28,269 nt of DNA from CAJBLF01 sp964560855 (GTDB lineage Bacteria > Patescibacteriota > Gracilibacteria > Absconditabacterales > Absconditicoccaceae). Under the pieces are notes generated by a model, which saw nothing but the letters and a program-made list of their open reading frames with translations, did no database searches and was not told the DNA's origin. Below, piece by piece: positions 20,084 through 28,269 of the stretch (positions within the stretch are counted from its first letter, which is position 1; each line of letters starts with the position of its first letter). The stretch lies in NCBI GenBank assembly GCA_964560855.1, contig CAZLLU010000009.1:1-28269 (forward strand). Direction: 5' to 3'. The position numbers and the translations under genes are program-made.

Positions 20084-20177
20084 AGTTACGGTAAACGAAG
20101 TAATCACTGGTGAAGAAAACTCGTGAATCTATTAGCTGATAAGACTAATGCATTTGCTCAATATTTAGAATCATAGT
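20052..20177 (+). pseudogene. possible panD (aspartate decarboxylase) remnant
   Basis: A 27-codon frame reading MSVFLRAKIHKVTVNEVITG ends at a TAG. The KIH-x-x-TV block matches the start of PanD (KIHRATVTEA), and 15 residues after the K an Asn-Ser pair sits where PanD has its self-cleaving Gly-Ser. A later block LMHLLNI resembles PanD LMDAAGI, but a stop lies between and no further match is seen. This may be chance; the 20031 hairpin also overlaps it. Confidence 0.25.
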
Positions 20178-20203
20178 TTTTAATTTTTTATTCTTTTTGA
20201 TAG

Positions 20204-21175
20204 ATGCTTACGTATATTCTGTTTGTCGTTGGTTTTGTATTTCTTATCAAATGAGCTGATTTGTTGGTTGATGGATCGGTTTCTGTAGCCAAAAGGGCTA
20301 AAATCTCTTCTATAGTCATCGGACTTACGATTGTGGCTTTCGGTACATCTATGCCAGAATTAGTAGTCAATCTTTTTGCTAGTGTAGAAGGAAGCGCAGG
20401 TATTGCTATTGGTAATATTCTTGGAAGCAATATCGCTAATGTGTTGCTGATCCTTTGAATATCTGCTCTTATCTATCCGCTTACTACAAAGAATAATACG
20501 AGTCGAAAAGAGATTCCTTTGAGTATATTAGCTGCGCTTATTTTGTGATTTTTGGCTAATGACTTTTTGATAGATGGGAATACTCGATTCTCATGACTTA
20601 CTAGGATAGATGGATTGACGCTTTTGTGATTCTTTGCTATCTTTATGGTCTATGTGTTTTCTATAGCTAAGCCAAAGGATGTTGAAGAGGTTTCGGAAGT
20701 CGATGAAATTAAAAAAATGAGTAAACGAAAATCTTATATCTATATCATTCTTTGAGTTGTTTGACTTGCTTTGTGAGGAAGATGGATCGTTAATGGGGCA
20801 GTACATATCGCTACTGTTTTTGGTGTTAGCGAATCGTTGATCGGATTGACGATTGTTGCAATAGGAACATCATTGCCAGAATTGGCAACTTCTGTAGTTG
20901 CAGCATACAAGAAAGAGACGGATATCGCTATCGGTAATATCGTAGGATCTAATATCTTCAATATATTTTGGGTACTTTGAGTAAACGCTATTATTCATCC
21001 TTTGCCATTTTCTGATGGATATCTTGTTGATCTTATTATGACGGTAGCAGTGGGTGTAATGCTGTTTTTGGCACTTTTCATCTGAAAAAAACACGTTATC
21101 CAAAAATGGGAATGAGCGCTTTTTGTCTTGGTATATATAGCGTATATAGTGTTTCTTGTGGTGACACAAGGGTAA
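20204..21175 (+). CDS. CaCA-family Na+/Ca2+ (cation) antiporter, YrbG-like
   Basis: 323-residue inner-membrane exchanger with ten or so helices. Both alpha-repeats are clear: GTSMPELVVN with GNILGSNIANVLLILG in the first half, and GTSLPELATSV with GNIVGSNIFNIFWVLG in the second. The acidic Glu of each PEL motif is the ion-binding residue in this family. A cytoplasmic loop between the halves is rich in K and E (KPKDVEEVSEVDEIKK). It exchanges Na+ or H+ for Ca2+ in relatives. Several TGA glycines lie at helix positions. Confidence 0.92.
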
Positions 21176-21218
21176 AAAATTCAGAATTCAGAATGTAGAG
21201 TTCAGAATGTAGAGTTCA

Positions 21219-21247
21219 ATTCCGGCTGCAATCCGGGACGCCGGAAT
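21219..21247. repeat. GC-rich palindromic element (REP-like)
   Basis: ATTCCGGC (21219-21226) pairs with GCCGGAAT (21240-21247) around a 13-base loop. It is much richer in G and C than its surroundings and sits between repeated TTCAGAATGTAGAG words (about 21181-21217). There is no T run, so it looks like a mobile extragenic palindrome more than a terminator. Confidence 0.6.
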
Positions 21248-21310
21248 GACGAATGCAGAAATAAAAATAGAATTCAGAAATAAAATATTTTAGTTGTGTA
21301 GTGGTGGTGT

Positions 21311-22099
21311 ATGAAAATAGCTTCTTGGAATGTAAATGGAATCCGTGCAGTTACTGCTAAATGATTTTATGATTGGGTGCAACAGAATGCCCCAGATATT
21401 ATCTGTCTCCAGGAAGTGAAGTCATTTGAAACACAAGTGCCTACGGATTTTCGTTATCATATGAAGGACTATAATCGAATTCGACATGCAGGTCAGAGAC
21501 CAGGATATGCAGGTGTAGCAACGTTATATAAAAAAGATCTGAAATTTATTTCGTGAACATCGAAATTTGACTCGATAGAGCATTTTCATGAAGATGGGAG
21601 AGTGGTCGAGACGAAGTTTCAGGATTTTACTTTGTTGAATCTGTATTTTCCTAATGGAGGAGAAAGGGCTGATGGTACCGAAATGTTGAGTTATAAATTA
21701 GAATTCTATACGCACTTCATTCACTATATCAACAAGCTTAGAAATATGTGAGAAAAAATTATTACGTGTGGTGATTTCAATATTTGTCATCGTGAGATCG
21801 ATATTGCTAGGCCAAAAGAGAACGCTAATTCTATATGATTTCTTCCTATAGAGAGGGCAGAAATGGATAAGCTTGAAAATGAATGATATGTCGATGTCTT
21901 CAGATATTTCTATCCTAATAAAAAGGATAGCTATACGCGACGAAGTCATCGGGCTGGATCTAGGGTAAGGAATGTTTGACGGAGACTGGATTATTTCCGG
22001 ACTTCCAAAGATGTTATTCCGCATATAAAAAAAATCACCCATGAGACTGCTGTAGGGTGATCAGATCATTGTCCTATAGTATTAGAAATTGATTTCTAA
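21311..22099 (+). CDS. xth: exodeoxyribonuclease III / AP endonuclease
   Basis: 262 residues of the ExoIII/APE1 family, which cuts DNA at abasic sites in base-excision repair. Visible active-site parts: ASWNVNGIRA (Asn7), LQEVK (Glu35), GDFNICHREID (Asp155, Asn157), and the C-terminal GSDHCP (Asp252, His253; the G is TGA). The conserved YTWWS block is encoded Y-T-CGA-CGA-S (21938-21943), and GWRLDY reads TGA-CGG-AGA (21977-21985), so CGA/CGG stand for Trp and TGA for Gly side by side. Other arginines use AGA, AGG or CGT. It converges with the minus-strand gene with only a 5-base gap. Confidence 0.96.
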
Positions 22100-22104
22100 A
22101 TATA

Positions 22105-23151
22105 TTATCTTCCTCTTCTGAAGATATTTTTCACTCGTTCAAAAAATAGGAATCCTGTATTGGATGTTGGAGATCCTGCTGTTAGATAATCAGCGTATGT
22201 TGTATTGTTGAAGGTACATTTCGCATATTTGAAATCTCATTTTAATGTTCCGTTTACGCATGCTCTAAGCTCTACTTCACATTCGAGATCTATGAATCCG
22301 CGAGGCGCCTTATATGCTTTTGTGAATTGTCCGTGCTGTATTTCCTGTCCTCGAGGTGTCGTACAGCTTTTCTTGGTTGGTGTAGGAGTCTGCTCGACTT
22401 CAGATTCTGTCGTGACTGGTGCCTTATTCGTTCATCGTGTATCTAATGGTTTTTTTGTGTCGTTGATTTGTCCTTCCGTTGAAAAATCCGCTCAAGAATT
22501 GATAGGCGATGTAGGTTGGATATATTCGTTCAGTACCTTTTGATTGTATGAGATAACCTCGGCTTTGTTGTATTCATATACAATATTGTCTTTACATGAT
22601 TTCTGCGCAAACGATCCTCAGAGCGTACCACTCATGCAGACTCTTTTCTCTATGTTGCAGATGGTGTTTACGTCTTTTCTTTGTTCGTATGCTAAAATGA
22701 AATCTTGGTTTTTTATTTTTTCTCCCCATGGAGCTATACAATCCAATGATCATGTATATGTAGTTCATGTCTTTAGTTGTGTTCATGTACTTATGATGCC
22801 TGTGTAGAGCTGCCCGCTGTTGTTGATGAGATCGTCAAAGAGATCTTCCAATTCATCTGGATTGACTAAGTCATCTATATTGTCAGTTGTAGTTGTTGTA
22901 TCTGTTGATCATGTTCATAATTGTCATTGATATGTTTCTTGTCCTTGCTCGTCTTCAAAAAGATAATCCCGTTGTGTGTTCGGCGCATTATGGATAAATT
23001 CCTCATCCATGTTCCATACAAATTGCAGCTCTATAGTTTCTGTTCTCTGGAAGATCATCACCATCGCAAAAAAGAGGATGACAAGTCCTGAGGTGACTTT
23101 TTTCATCGATTCTTTGCTGATATTCCTTATCTGCTTTTTGAGGTGTTTCAT
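22105..23151 (-). CDS. surface/secreted protein with two Cys-rich repeat modules
   Basis: 348 residues; the ATG at 23151 is chosen, with another in frame at 23184. A basic start and one membrane helix (VTSGLVILFFAMVMIF, about residues 19-34) are followed by an extracytoplasmic, Thr/Asp-rich region. Two copies of a module of about 50 residues then follow: C138-IAPWG...AYEQ...C165-x6-C172-x13-C186 and C263-TTPWG...AYKA...C291-x6-C298-x13-C312. The spacing of the last three Cys is identical in both. The Trp of PWG is TGG in the first and CGA (22351-22353) in the second. The Cys pattern suggests disulfides outside the cell. The module may be a binding domain; function unknown. Confidence 0.72.
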
Positions 23152-23249
23152 CGTGATTTTGCCTATTATGTAAAGTATTTCCATTATATCCCGAAAAAGC
23201 TGTCCTGTCAAATTCCAGGACCATAATTGTTTGACTTTTTTGCTTTATA

Positions 23250-24341
23250 TTATCTGCTTATAATTCCTGATCCTAAGCATTCTTCGCCCTTGTAGGCTAC
23301 GATGGTTTGACCTGGAGCTATAGCTCGTTGTTTTTCGTTGAAATCGACTATAATATCCTTGTTTTTGTCTTCTTTGAGTTTTGCTGGCTGCGGCTCTTGT
23401 CTATATCTGATTTTCGCTGTCACTTTGGTCGGCAATTTTGTTTGTTCACCTATTCGATGTCGTCCGGCTGTCGTTATCTTTTTTCCGAATAATGCTTTGT
23501 CCTCTTTTTCCCCTACGATCACGATATTCTTTTTTACATCTGTATCTATAACGTATGCTTTGAAGGGGAGTTTGAGTCCGTGTCTTTGTCATATAGTGAA
23601 GAAATATGCACCATCGTGTTTTCCGACAATATTTCCCTTGGTATCTACAATATCTCATTCTTTTATTGGAAGCTTCTTCATTAGGAATTCCTTGATTGGA
23701 ATATTTCCGATGAAACACAATCCTTGACTATCCTTTCTTGCGGCGTTCGGCAGCCCTATTTTTTTCGCTAATGCTCTGATTTCTGGCTTCGTGTATTCTC
23801 CTATCGGGAACAATGATTTGCTGAGCTGATATTGGTTCAATCCTGCGAGAAAATACGATTGATCTTTATTCTTATCGACTCCTCTTAGAAGTTTAAACGA
23901 TCAAATGTTTCAATGACTAAATGATTTTTTCTTCGTTTTATCGTTTTGGCATTTTGACGTTTCGACTATCCTTGCATAGTGTCCTGTAGCGATATAGTCG
24001 AATCCGAGCTCCATCGCTTTTTCGAGAAAGACATCGAATTTGATCAGTGTGTTACATAATACATCAGGATTTGGGGTTATTCATTGTTGGTATCCGTTGT
24101 AGATATATTCTATGATTTTTTCGTTGTATTCTTTCTGGAGATCGAAGGAAATAATTTTCAATCAGAGAAATTTGGAAACCTTGATGGCTTCTTCTGCGTC
24201 CGCATAGGTGGTGCAATTTCCGCTGTCGGAGACATAGTTTTTCATGAATCATGCTACGACATCGTATCATTGTTGTTTCAGGAGATATGCTGCTATCGCA
24301 GAATCCACACCTCATGACATTCAAATCAAAACCTTTTTCAA
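23250..24341 (-). CDS. mnmA: tRNA-specific 2-thiouridylase MnmA
   Basis: 363-residue enzyme that installs sulfur on U34 of tRNA-Lys, -Glu and -Gln. The N-terminal PP-loop KVLIGMSGGVDSAIAAYLL has both IG and SGG glycines as TGA. Next come GITPNPDVLCNTLIKF (first catalytic Cys), YIATGHYARI, DQSYFLAGL, DSQGLCFIGN (second catalytic Cys), FFTIGQRHGLKLP, and the C-terminal barrel with KIRYRQEPQPAKL. Within that, AG-CGA-H-CGA-IGE matches the family's NWI-x-G site, so CGA reads as Trp, while RYRQEP uses AGA. The start is probably the TTG at 24341 (MKKVLIGMSGG), since no ATG lies before the PP loop. A repeat array lies right upstream. Confidence 0.95.
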
Positions 24342-24380
24342 AATTTTAAATTTTAAATTTTAAATTTTAAATTTTAAATT
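24341..24380. repeat. TTTTAAA heptamer array
   Basis: About five and a half perfect copies of the 7-nt unit TTTTAAA lie directly before the mnmA start. The same unit fills the space upstream of the uvrD-like gene (28125-28257). Confidence 0.85.
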
Positions 24381-24416
24381 ATGGTAGGTATTTCAATTTT
24401 TTTTTCAATGTAATTA

Positions 24417-24444
24417 AAACACTCTGTCCGGAGACAGAGCGTTT
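24417..24444 (-). terminator. terminator of the H1-like gene
   Basis: CTCTGTC and GACAGAG pair over a 4-base loop, extended by AAAC/GTTT; read on the minus strand it ends in GTTTT. A run of T on the plus side would allow use in either direction. Confidence 0.7.
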
Positions 24445-24470
24445 CTAGTTTTTTTGTTTTTTTTAAAAGA

Positions 24471-24674
24471 CTATTTTTTCTTAGCAGTCTTTTTAACTGG
24501 TTTCTTAGCTGCAGGTTTTTTAGCAGGAGCTTTCTTAGCTGCAGGTTTCTTAGCAGGAGCTTTTTTAGCTACAGGTTTTTTAGCAGGAGCTTTTTTAACT
24601 ACCTTCTTTACAGCTTTCTTTACAACCTTTTTAGCAGCTGGTTTTTTAGCAGCTGGTTTTTTCTTTGCTACCAT
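24471..24674 (-). CDS. histone H1-like Lys/Ala/Pro-rich protein
   Basis: 67 residues made almost only of K, A, P and V in repeats of the PAKKPAAKKAPAKK type, beginning MVAKKKPAAKK. It matches the C-terminal-tail class of histone H1-like proteins such as those of chlamydiae and the AlgP tail. Such proteins bind DNA through charge and compact the nucleoid. The repeats are built from 24-30-nt DNA units and are prone to length change. There are no TGA codons since it has no glycine. A terminator follows; promoter-like TATA sequences lie upstream. Confidence 0.75.
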   Translation of the reverse strand: MVAKKKPAAKKPAAKKVVKKAVKKVVKKAPAKKPVAKKAPAKKPAAKKAPAKKPAAKKPVKKTAKKK

Positions 24675-25036
24675 TTGTGGTATATAATAAGAGATAAAAT
24701 GCCAGGTAGAAATTTAACTTTTGAGAGTTAAATTTTCCTTGCTACAATTTTTATATGTAAGGAAATGAAAAAAGCAAACATAACAACGATTTTTTTTGTA
24801 AAATGGTGCTCGAGTATTTCTAGTTCTCACCTAACAATTCTTTGTGTTCAAAAAAAATCAGTTTACATCTTCGATTAAGTGTATGAGTTATGTTATATCT
24901 TGTTTGATTTTTCTTTAGGAGCCACCGCATCTTTCTCATCAAAATTCATATGTAGACAAAACTGTATTTTTTGCGAGAAATACTGCTTCTTGACTGATAT
25001 AAAATGATTATTAAAAAGTCAATATCGTGAGTTTTT
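24675..25036. other. gene-poor spacer
   Basis: This 362-base spacer holds the H1-like gene's promoter area and a hairpin with a 10-base stem, AAATTTAACT (24710-24719) with AGTTAAATTT (24726-24735). On the plus strand an ATG at 24764 opens a 37-codon frame rich in I, S and K with no known relatives, which I do not call a gene. Nothing else is recognisable. Confidence 0.5.
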
Positions 25037-25423
25037 TTATGTAATGTGTGTGTCTTGAATTTTTCTTTGGATCATGATGCATGCATCATGTATACATTCG
25101 ATGAAATTTTTTTTGCAGAAATCTATCGCTGCATTGCTTTGTGCTCATGGCTGTATCCATACTTTTTTGATTCATGATACTTTCACGTCATTCAATATCC
25201 TTTTTGTTACTTTTGGTTGTGTTACGAAAATAGCTACATCGATTTTTTGGGGGATATCTCAAAGTGTACGGTAGACCTGCTTTCCTAAGATTTCTTTTTC
25301 TGTTGGGTTGATCGGTATTACTTTGTATCCTCCTTCCAATAAATCCTTGAATACTTTATATCCAATTTTTTCTTTGTTATTTGATGCGCCGATAACTGCA
25401 TAGAGGTAGTCTTTGTTGATCAT
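25037..25423 (-). CDS. CoA-binding (YccU-type) Rossmann-fold protein
   Basis: 128-residue single-domain CoA-binding protein, like the N-terminal part of succinyl-CoA synthetase alpha subunits. Visible are the nucleotide loop YAVIGASNNKEKIGYKVFKDL (about residues 8-28), PINPTEKEILGKQVYRTL, DVAIFVTQPK and a C-terminal VWIQPGAQSN-like block. The family is thought to bind CoA and its role in bacteria is uncertain. It stands alone, starting at ATG 25423, with a tandem ATGATAAA array directly upstream. Confidence 0.85.
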
Positions 25424-25427
25424 TTAA

Positions 25428-25553
25428 ATGATGAAATGATAAAATGATGAAATGATAAAATGATAAAATGATAAAATGATGGAATGATGGAATGATGAAA
25501 TGATAAAATGATAAAATGATGGAATGATGGAATGATGAAATGATGAAATGATA
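25428..25553. repeat. tandem 8-nt array (ATGATAAA/ATGATGGA type)
   Basis: About 16 near-identical octamers lie just upstream of the CoA-binding gene. Units vary at the last three bases (AAA, GAA, GGA), with a higher-order pattern of pairs. A few units also occur at 8899-8920 before the orphan terminator. Confidence 0.88.
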
Positions 25554-25611
25554 ATACGGTTATACTGATTATATTTCTATCTCAATAGTAAAACAATCGT
25601 TGGATATTTTA

Positions 25612-25641
25612 TAAAAAAAGACCAGACGAAACGTCTGGCCT
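25612..25641 (-). terminator. strong terminator for the 25647 gene
   Basis: CCAGACG pairs with CGTCTGG over AAA; on the minus strand it is followed by TTTTTTT. It lies five bases past the small gene. Confidence 0.88.
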
Positions 25642-25646
25642 GTTGA

Positions 25647-25829
25647 TTAGATTAAATGACATAGACTAGGTAGATTTAATAGAACGTCTTTTTCAGTGAT
25701 TCCTAAGTCTAAGTCATTTAATTCATGTTCTGCTCTTATGTCTAAGAGCCAAAAAAAGATAGCATTGGCTATCGAGGTAATTTTTTTGAATGGATTCATA
25801 GGGTATTTTGTTAATGTATGATTACACAT
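25647..25829 (-). CDS. small protein, possibly DUF1127-like
   Basis: 60 residues starting MCNHTLTKYPMNPFKKITSIANAIFFWLLD, then RAEHELNDLDLGITEKDVLLNLPSLCHLI. The pattern EL-x-x-LDLGI-x-x-x-DVL recalls DUF1127 proteins (EL-x-D-IG-x-x-R-x-D), seen in many bacteria as short proteins of unknown role. The nearby strong terminator and lack of any competing frame support a real gene. The start could also be the ATG at 25799. Confidence 0.55.
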   Translation of the reverse strand: MCNHTLTKYPMNPFKKITSIANAIFFWLLDIRAEHELNDLDLGITEKDVLLNLPSLCHLI

Positions 25830-25854
25830 ACATATTTGCTCGAAAAAGTCAATA

Positions 25855-28113
25855 CTAAATGACTTGCAAAAACCTCGTTTCTATCTTCCTGACTCAGAAT
25901 TTCGGGTTGTGAAATTTCACTATCGCTAAATTGTTTCGGATCTCCAGGACATATCCAGTTCCGAATAATTTATGTTTTACGACATCGCCTTCATCTATAG
26001 CTGGTCCGCTTGCGTGTTCTGTCTCACCTCCGAGATCGAATTTTTTTAAGAGATCAGTTGGTATTTCGTCGATGAATCTGCTTGGTGGATTATTCTTTGT
26101 CTGTCATCGCGTCATTCTTGAGTGTGCGTGTGAGAGAAAGAGTGTATCTTTTGCTCTGGTCACTGCGACGTACATCAGTCTTCTTTCTTCTTCTAATAAT
26201 TTCGGCTCCATCATTGCGTTTCCTAGCGGAAAGACATAATCTTCTAGTCCACAGACGAATACGATAGGGAATTCCAATCCCTTGCTCGAATGTGCGGTCA
26301 TCAATTTCACTGCATCGATTTCTCCTTGATCATTTTCTGAGATATCGGAGAGCAAAGCTATCTCTTCGAGAAACTGTCTGAGTGTCTCTTCACCTTTTTC
26401 TACATATTTTTCAGCCATGTTGATGATCTGTCCTACGTTTTCGAATTTTTCTTCGGCACTACTATCATTTCCTTCTTCTTTGATAAGGTAGTCTTTATAT
26501 TTTATCTTTTTGACGAGTGTCTCTATTGTGGCTGAAGCAGTATTGTCTTTCATGTATTCTTTGATCTCTATCATGGTTTGCAAAAACTCTTGAATTCATT
26601 TTTTCGCCTGTGGAGTTACTTTAATGCTTGGTGAATCTTGTGCTACTTGAGCGAGAATATCTATGAGGGGTACATTTTGCATGATAGCATGCTCTTCGAG
26701 TCCATCTAGAGTTGTCTTTCAGATTTTTCTGTTTGGGATATTCAAAATTCTTTTGAGAGAGATGCTGTCGGCAGGATTCAATAATTGTTTGATATAGGAA
26801 ATGATATCCTTCACTTCTTTTCTTTCGAAGAATTTGAATGCTCCGTAGACTTTGTACGGTATCCCTTCCTGGAGAAATAATTGTTCGAACGGGTTGGACT
26901 GAGCGTTTGTTCTGTATAGTATCGCAATATTGCCTCGTGACTTGATCTTATCGCTTTCTTTCATCTTTTTGATCATGTCCACAATGTTCGCTGCTTCGTC
27001 CATTTCGCTTCCATGGGAAAAAATGGTGATTTTATCGTTTCCTGTTCTATGCGGAACAATTTCTTTCTGATACTGATTTACATTATGCTTGATTATTGCG
27101 TTGCCTGCTTGGACGATGTGTGGTTTGCTACGATAATTGATCTGTAATTTGAACATTTGGATGTCTGGCCGATATTTTTTTACGTTTAGAAAATTTTCCA
27201 TGAGCGCTCATCTCCGTCCATATATGCTTTGGAAGTCATCGCCGATCATGGTGATATTCGCTCATCAACCAGTCATCTGTTTCATGAGTTCAAATTGGAT
27301 CCGGTTCGTATCTTGTGCCTCGTCTACGAGAATAAAATCAAATTTATTTTGTCGTTTAGTCAGCGTTTCTTTGTCCTTTTTGAATAAGAGGTAGGGGAGC
27401 ATAAGCAGATCATCGAAGTCGAGAGAATTCGCTTTTTCCAATGATTTTTGATATTCCTCATAGATTTGTCCCATGTGTTGGTCGTAATCCGATTTGTTGT
27501 TGCTTATATACATCTTCGGTTCAATACCGTTGTTCTTTTGTGTAGAGATGAACCCTTTTACTTCATTCACCTTGTAGACATCTTGGAGGTTCATTCTTTT
27601 GAGAACATCCTTGATGGCAGTCTGACATTCGCTGACGTCTAGAATTCAGAAGTTCTTGGTATATTTCTTTTCGAGTTTTTCGATATCTTCTTTTAGTATT
27701 TTCAAAAAGATGCTATGAAAAGTCCCTATTCGTTTCAATGAGCTCGCCGTCTGGAAATGATTAGGAGTCATTACCTCATCATCCTTGGTTATGCTTTCGA
27801 GAAAATCGGAGATACTATCTCACTCTATTTTTACTTCTTCTTTTTGTTGTTCCTTTTTCGCTAACGAAATCTCTTTGGAAATTTTCACTAATCTTTCCTT
27901 CATCTCATTCGCTGCTTTGTTGGTGAAGGTGACGGCCAAAATCCTGCTAACAGGAATATGCTTTCCTCGGATGAGGTACGCTATCTTGTACGTGAGCACT
28001 CTCGTCTTTCAGCTTCCTGCTCAAGCGATAATTAGTGAGGAAGTGTCGGTGTGAAGCGCCGCCATGGTCTGTTCTTCGTTCAATTGCTTCGCGATATATG
28101 CTTTGATATCCAT
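25855..28113 (-). CDS. UvrD/PcrA-type DNA helicase
   Basis: 752-residue superfamily 1 helicase (UvrD/Rep/PcrA family) for repair and replication restart. Motifs in order: Walker A IIAGAGSGKTRVLTYK (residues 28-43; both glycines next to the A are TGA), AVTFTNKAANEM, LDFDDLL, Walker B FILVDEAQDTNRIQFEL, DDFQSIYGWRGA (about 294-303; Trp encoded by CGG at 27214-27216, Arg by AGA), INYRSKPHI, and the C-terminal LMTAHSSKGLEFPIVFVCGLE, EERRLMYVAVTRAKD. The C-terminal tail HKLFGTGYVLEI is like that of PcrA. A TTTTAAA array precedes its start. Related symbols are uvrD, pcrA or rep; I do not choose one. Confidence 0.95.
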
Positions 28114-28124
28114 GTTCAAGTATA

Positions 28125-28257
28125 ATTTTAAATTTTAAATGTTACATTTCCCCCTTCGAGGACAAGTAAATTTTGAATTTTGAATTTTAAATTTTAAATT
28201 TTAAATTTTAAATGTTAAATGTTAAATTTTAAATGTTAAATTTTAAATGTTAAATGT
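28125..28257. repeat. TTTTAAA/TGTTAAA heptamer array
   Basis: Upstream of the helicase gene, an array of 7-nt units TTTTAAA with later units changed to TGTTAAA, interrupted by a CCCCCTTCGAGG segment. It matches the array before mnmA. Confidence 0.85.
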
Positions 28258-28269
28258 AGGAATTGTTAT

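Noticed and set aside
24454..24687. Plus-strand frame with repeats of AAGFLAGAF.
   Set aside because: It is the complement of the histone H1-like gene, whose minus-strand reading explains the repeats.

Overview
The window is AT-rich, gene-dense bacterial DNA that only makes sense with an altered genetic code. Almost every gene is crossed by in-frame TGA codons at positions where the family has glycine, for example the Walker A loop of the UvrD-type helicase, the SGGVDS loop of MnmA, YTGTVFE of HisRS and the acetyl-CoA loop of a GNAT enzyme. TAA and TAG are the only stops. UGA as glycine is known from the candidate phyla Absconditabacteria (SR1) and Gracilibacteria (BD1-5). In addition, CGA and CGG repeatedly sit where the family has tryptophan (QSIYGWRGA of UvrD, GWRLDY of exonuclease III, several sites in GlyRS), while conserved arginines use AGA, AGG, CGT and CGC. 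CGR-to-Trp has been predicted computationally for Absconditabacterales, so I place this contig there. All lengths and coordinates below assume TGA = Gly. A standard-code reading shatters these genes into fragments.

Layout. 1-4422: a four-helix-bundle protein, hisS, a membrane-tethered glycosyltransferase and serS, all on the plus strand, ending at an AT-rich repeat and a terminator. 4503-7869: on the minus strand, tRNA-Cys, smpB, a LiaF-like membrane protein and glyS. 7870-9034: 1.2 kb without an intact gene, holding a 41-bp direct repeat, an RHS-core-like protein remnant, a consensus promoter, an orphan Shine-Dalgarno-like sequence and a terminator. 9035-10408: a second four-helix-bundle protein, a HIT hydrolase and a small membrane protein broken by a probable one-base deletion. 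10541-15740: an AbrB-type regulator, a lipoprotein HlyD-like adaptor and an RND permease, which look like one operon. 15767-20030: an unknown protein, aspS, tRNA-Thr with a decayed partial copy, a small membrane protein, a free-standing C-terminal half of alanyl-tRNA synthetase and a GNAT enzyme. 20204-22099: a CaCA cation exchanger and exonuclease III. 22105-28113: on the minus strand, a Cys-rich surface protein, mnmA, a histone H1-like protein, a CoA-binding protein, a small protein and a UvrD/PcrA helicase.

The gene content is dominated by translation: five synthetase genes or parts, two tRNAs, a tRNA thiolase and a ribosome-rescue factor. Repair (ExoIII, UvrD/Rep-type helicase) and envelope functions (RND pump, LiaF-like protein, lipid-linked glycosyl transfer, a Cys-module surface protein) make up most of the rest. 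Intergenic spaces carry distinctive 7-8-nt tandem arrays, and genes mostly lack Shine-Dalgarno sequences. The most notable points are the double codon reassignment visible inside ordinary housekeeping genes, the split AlaRS, the RND permease with altered proton-relay residues and the decayed RHS-like island.
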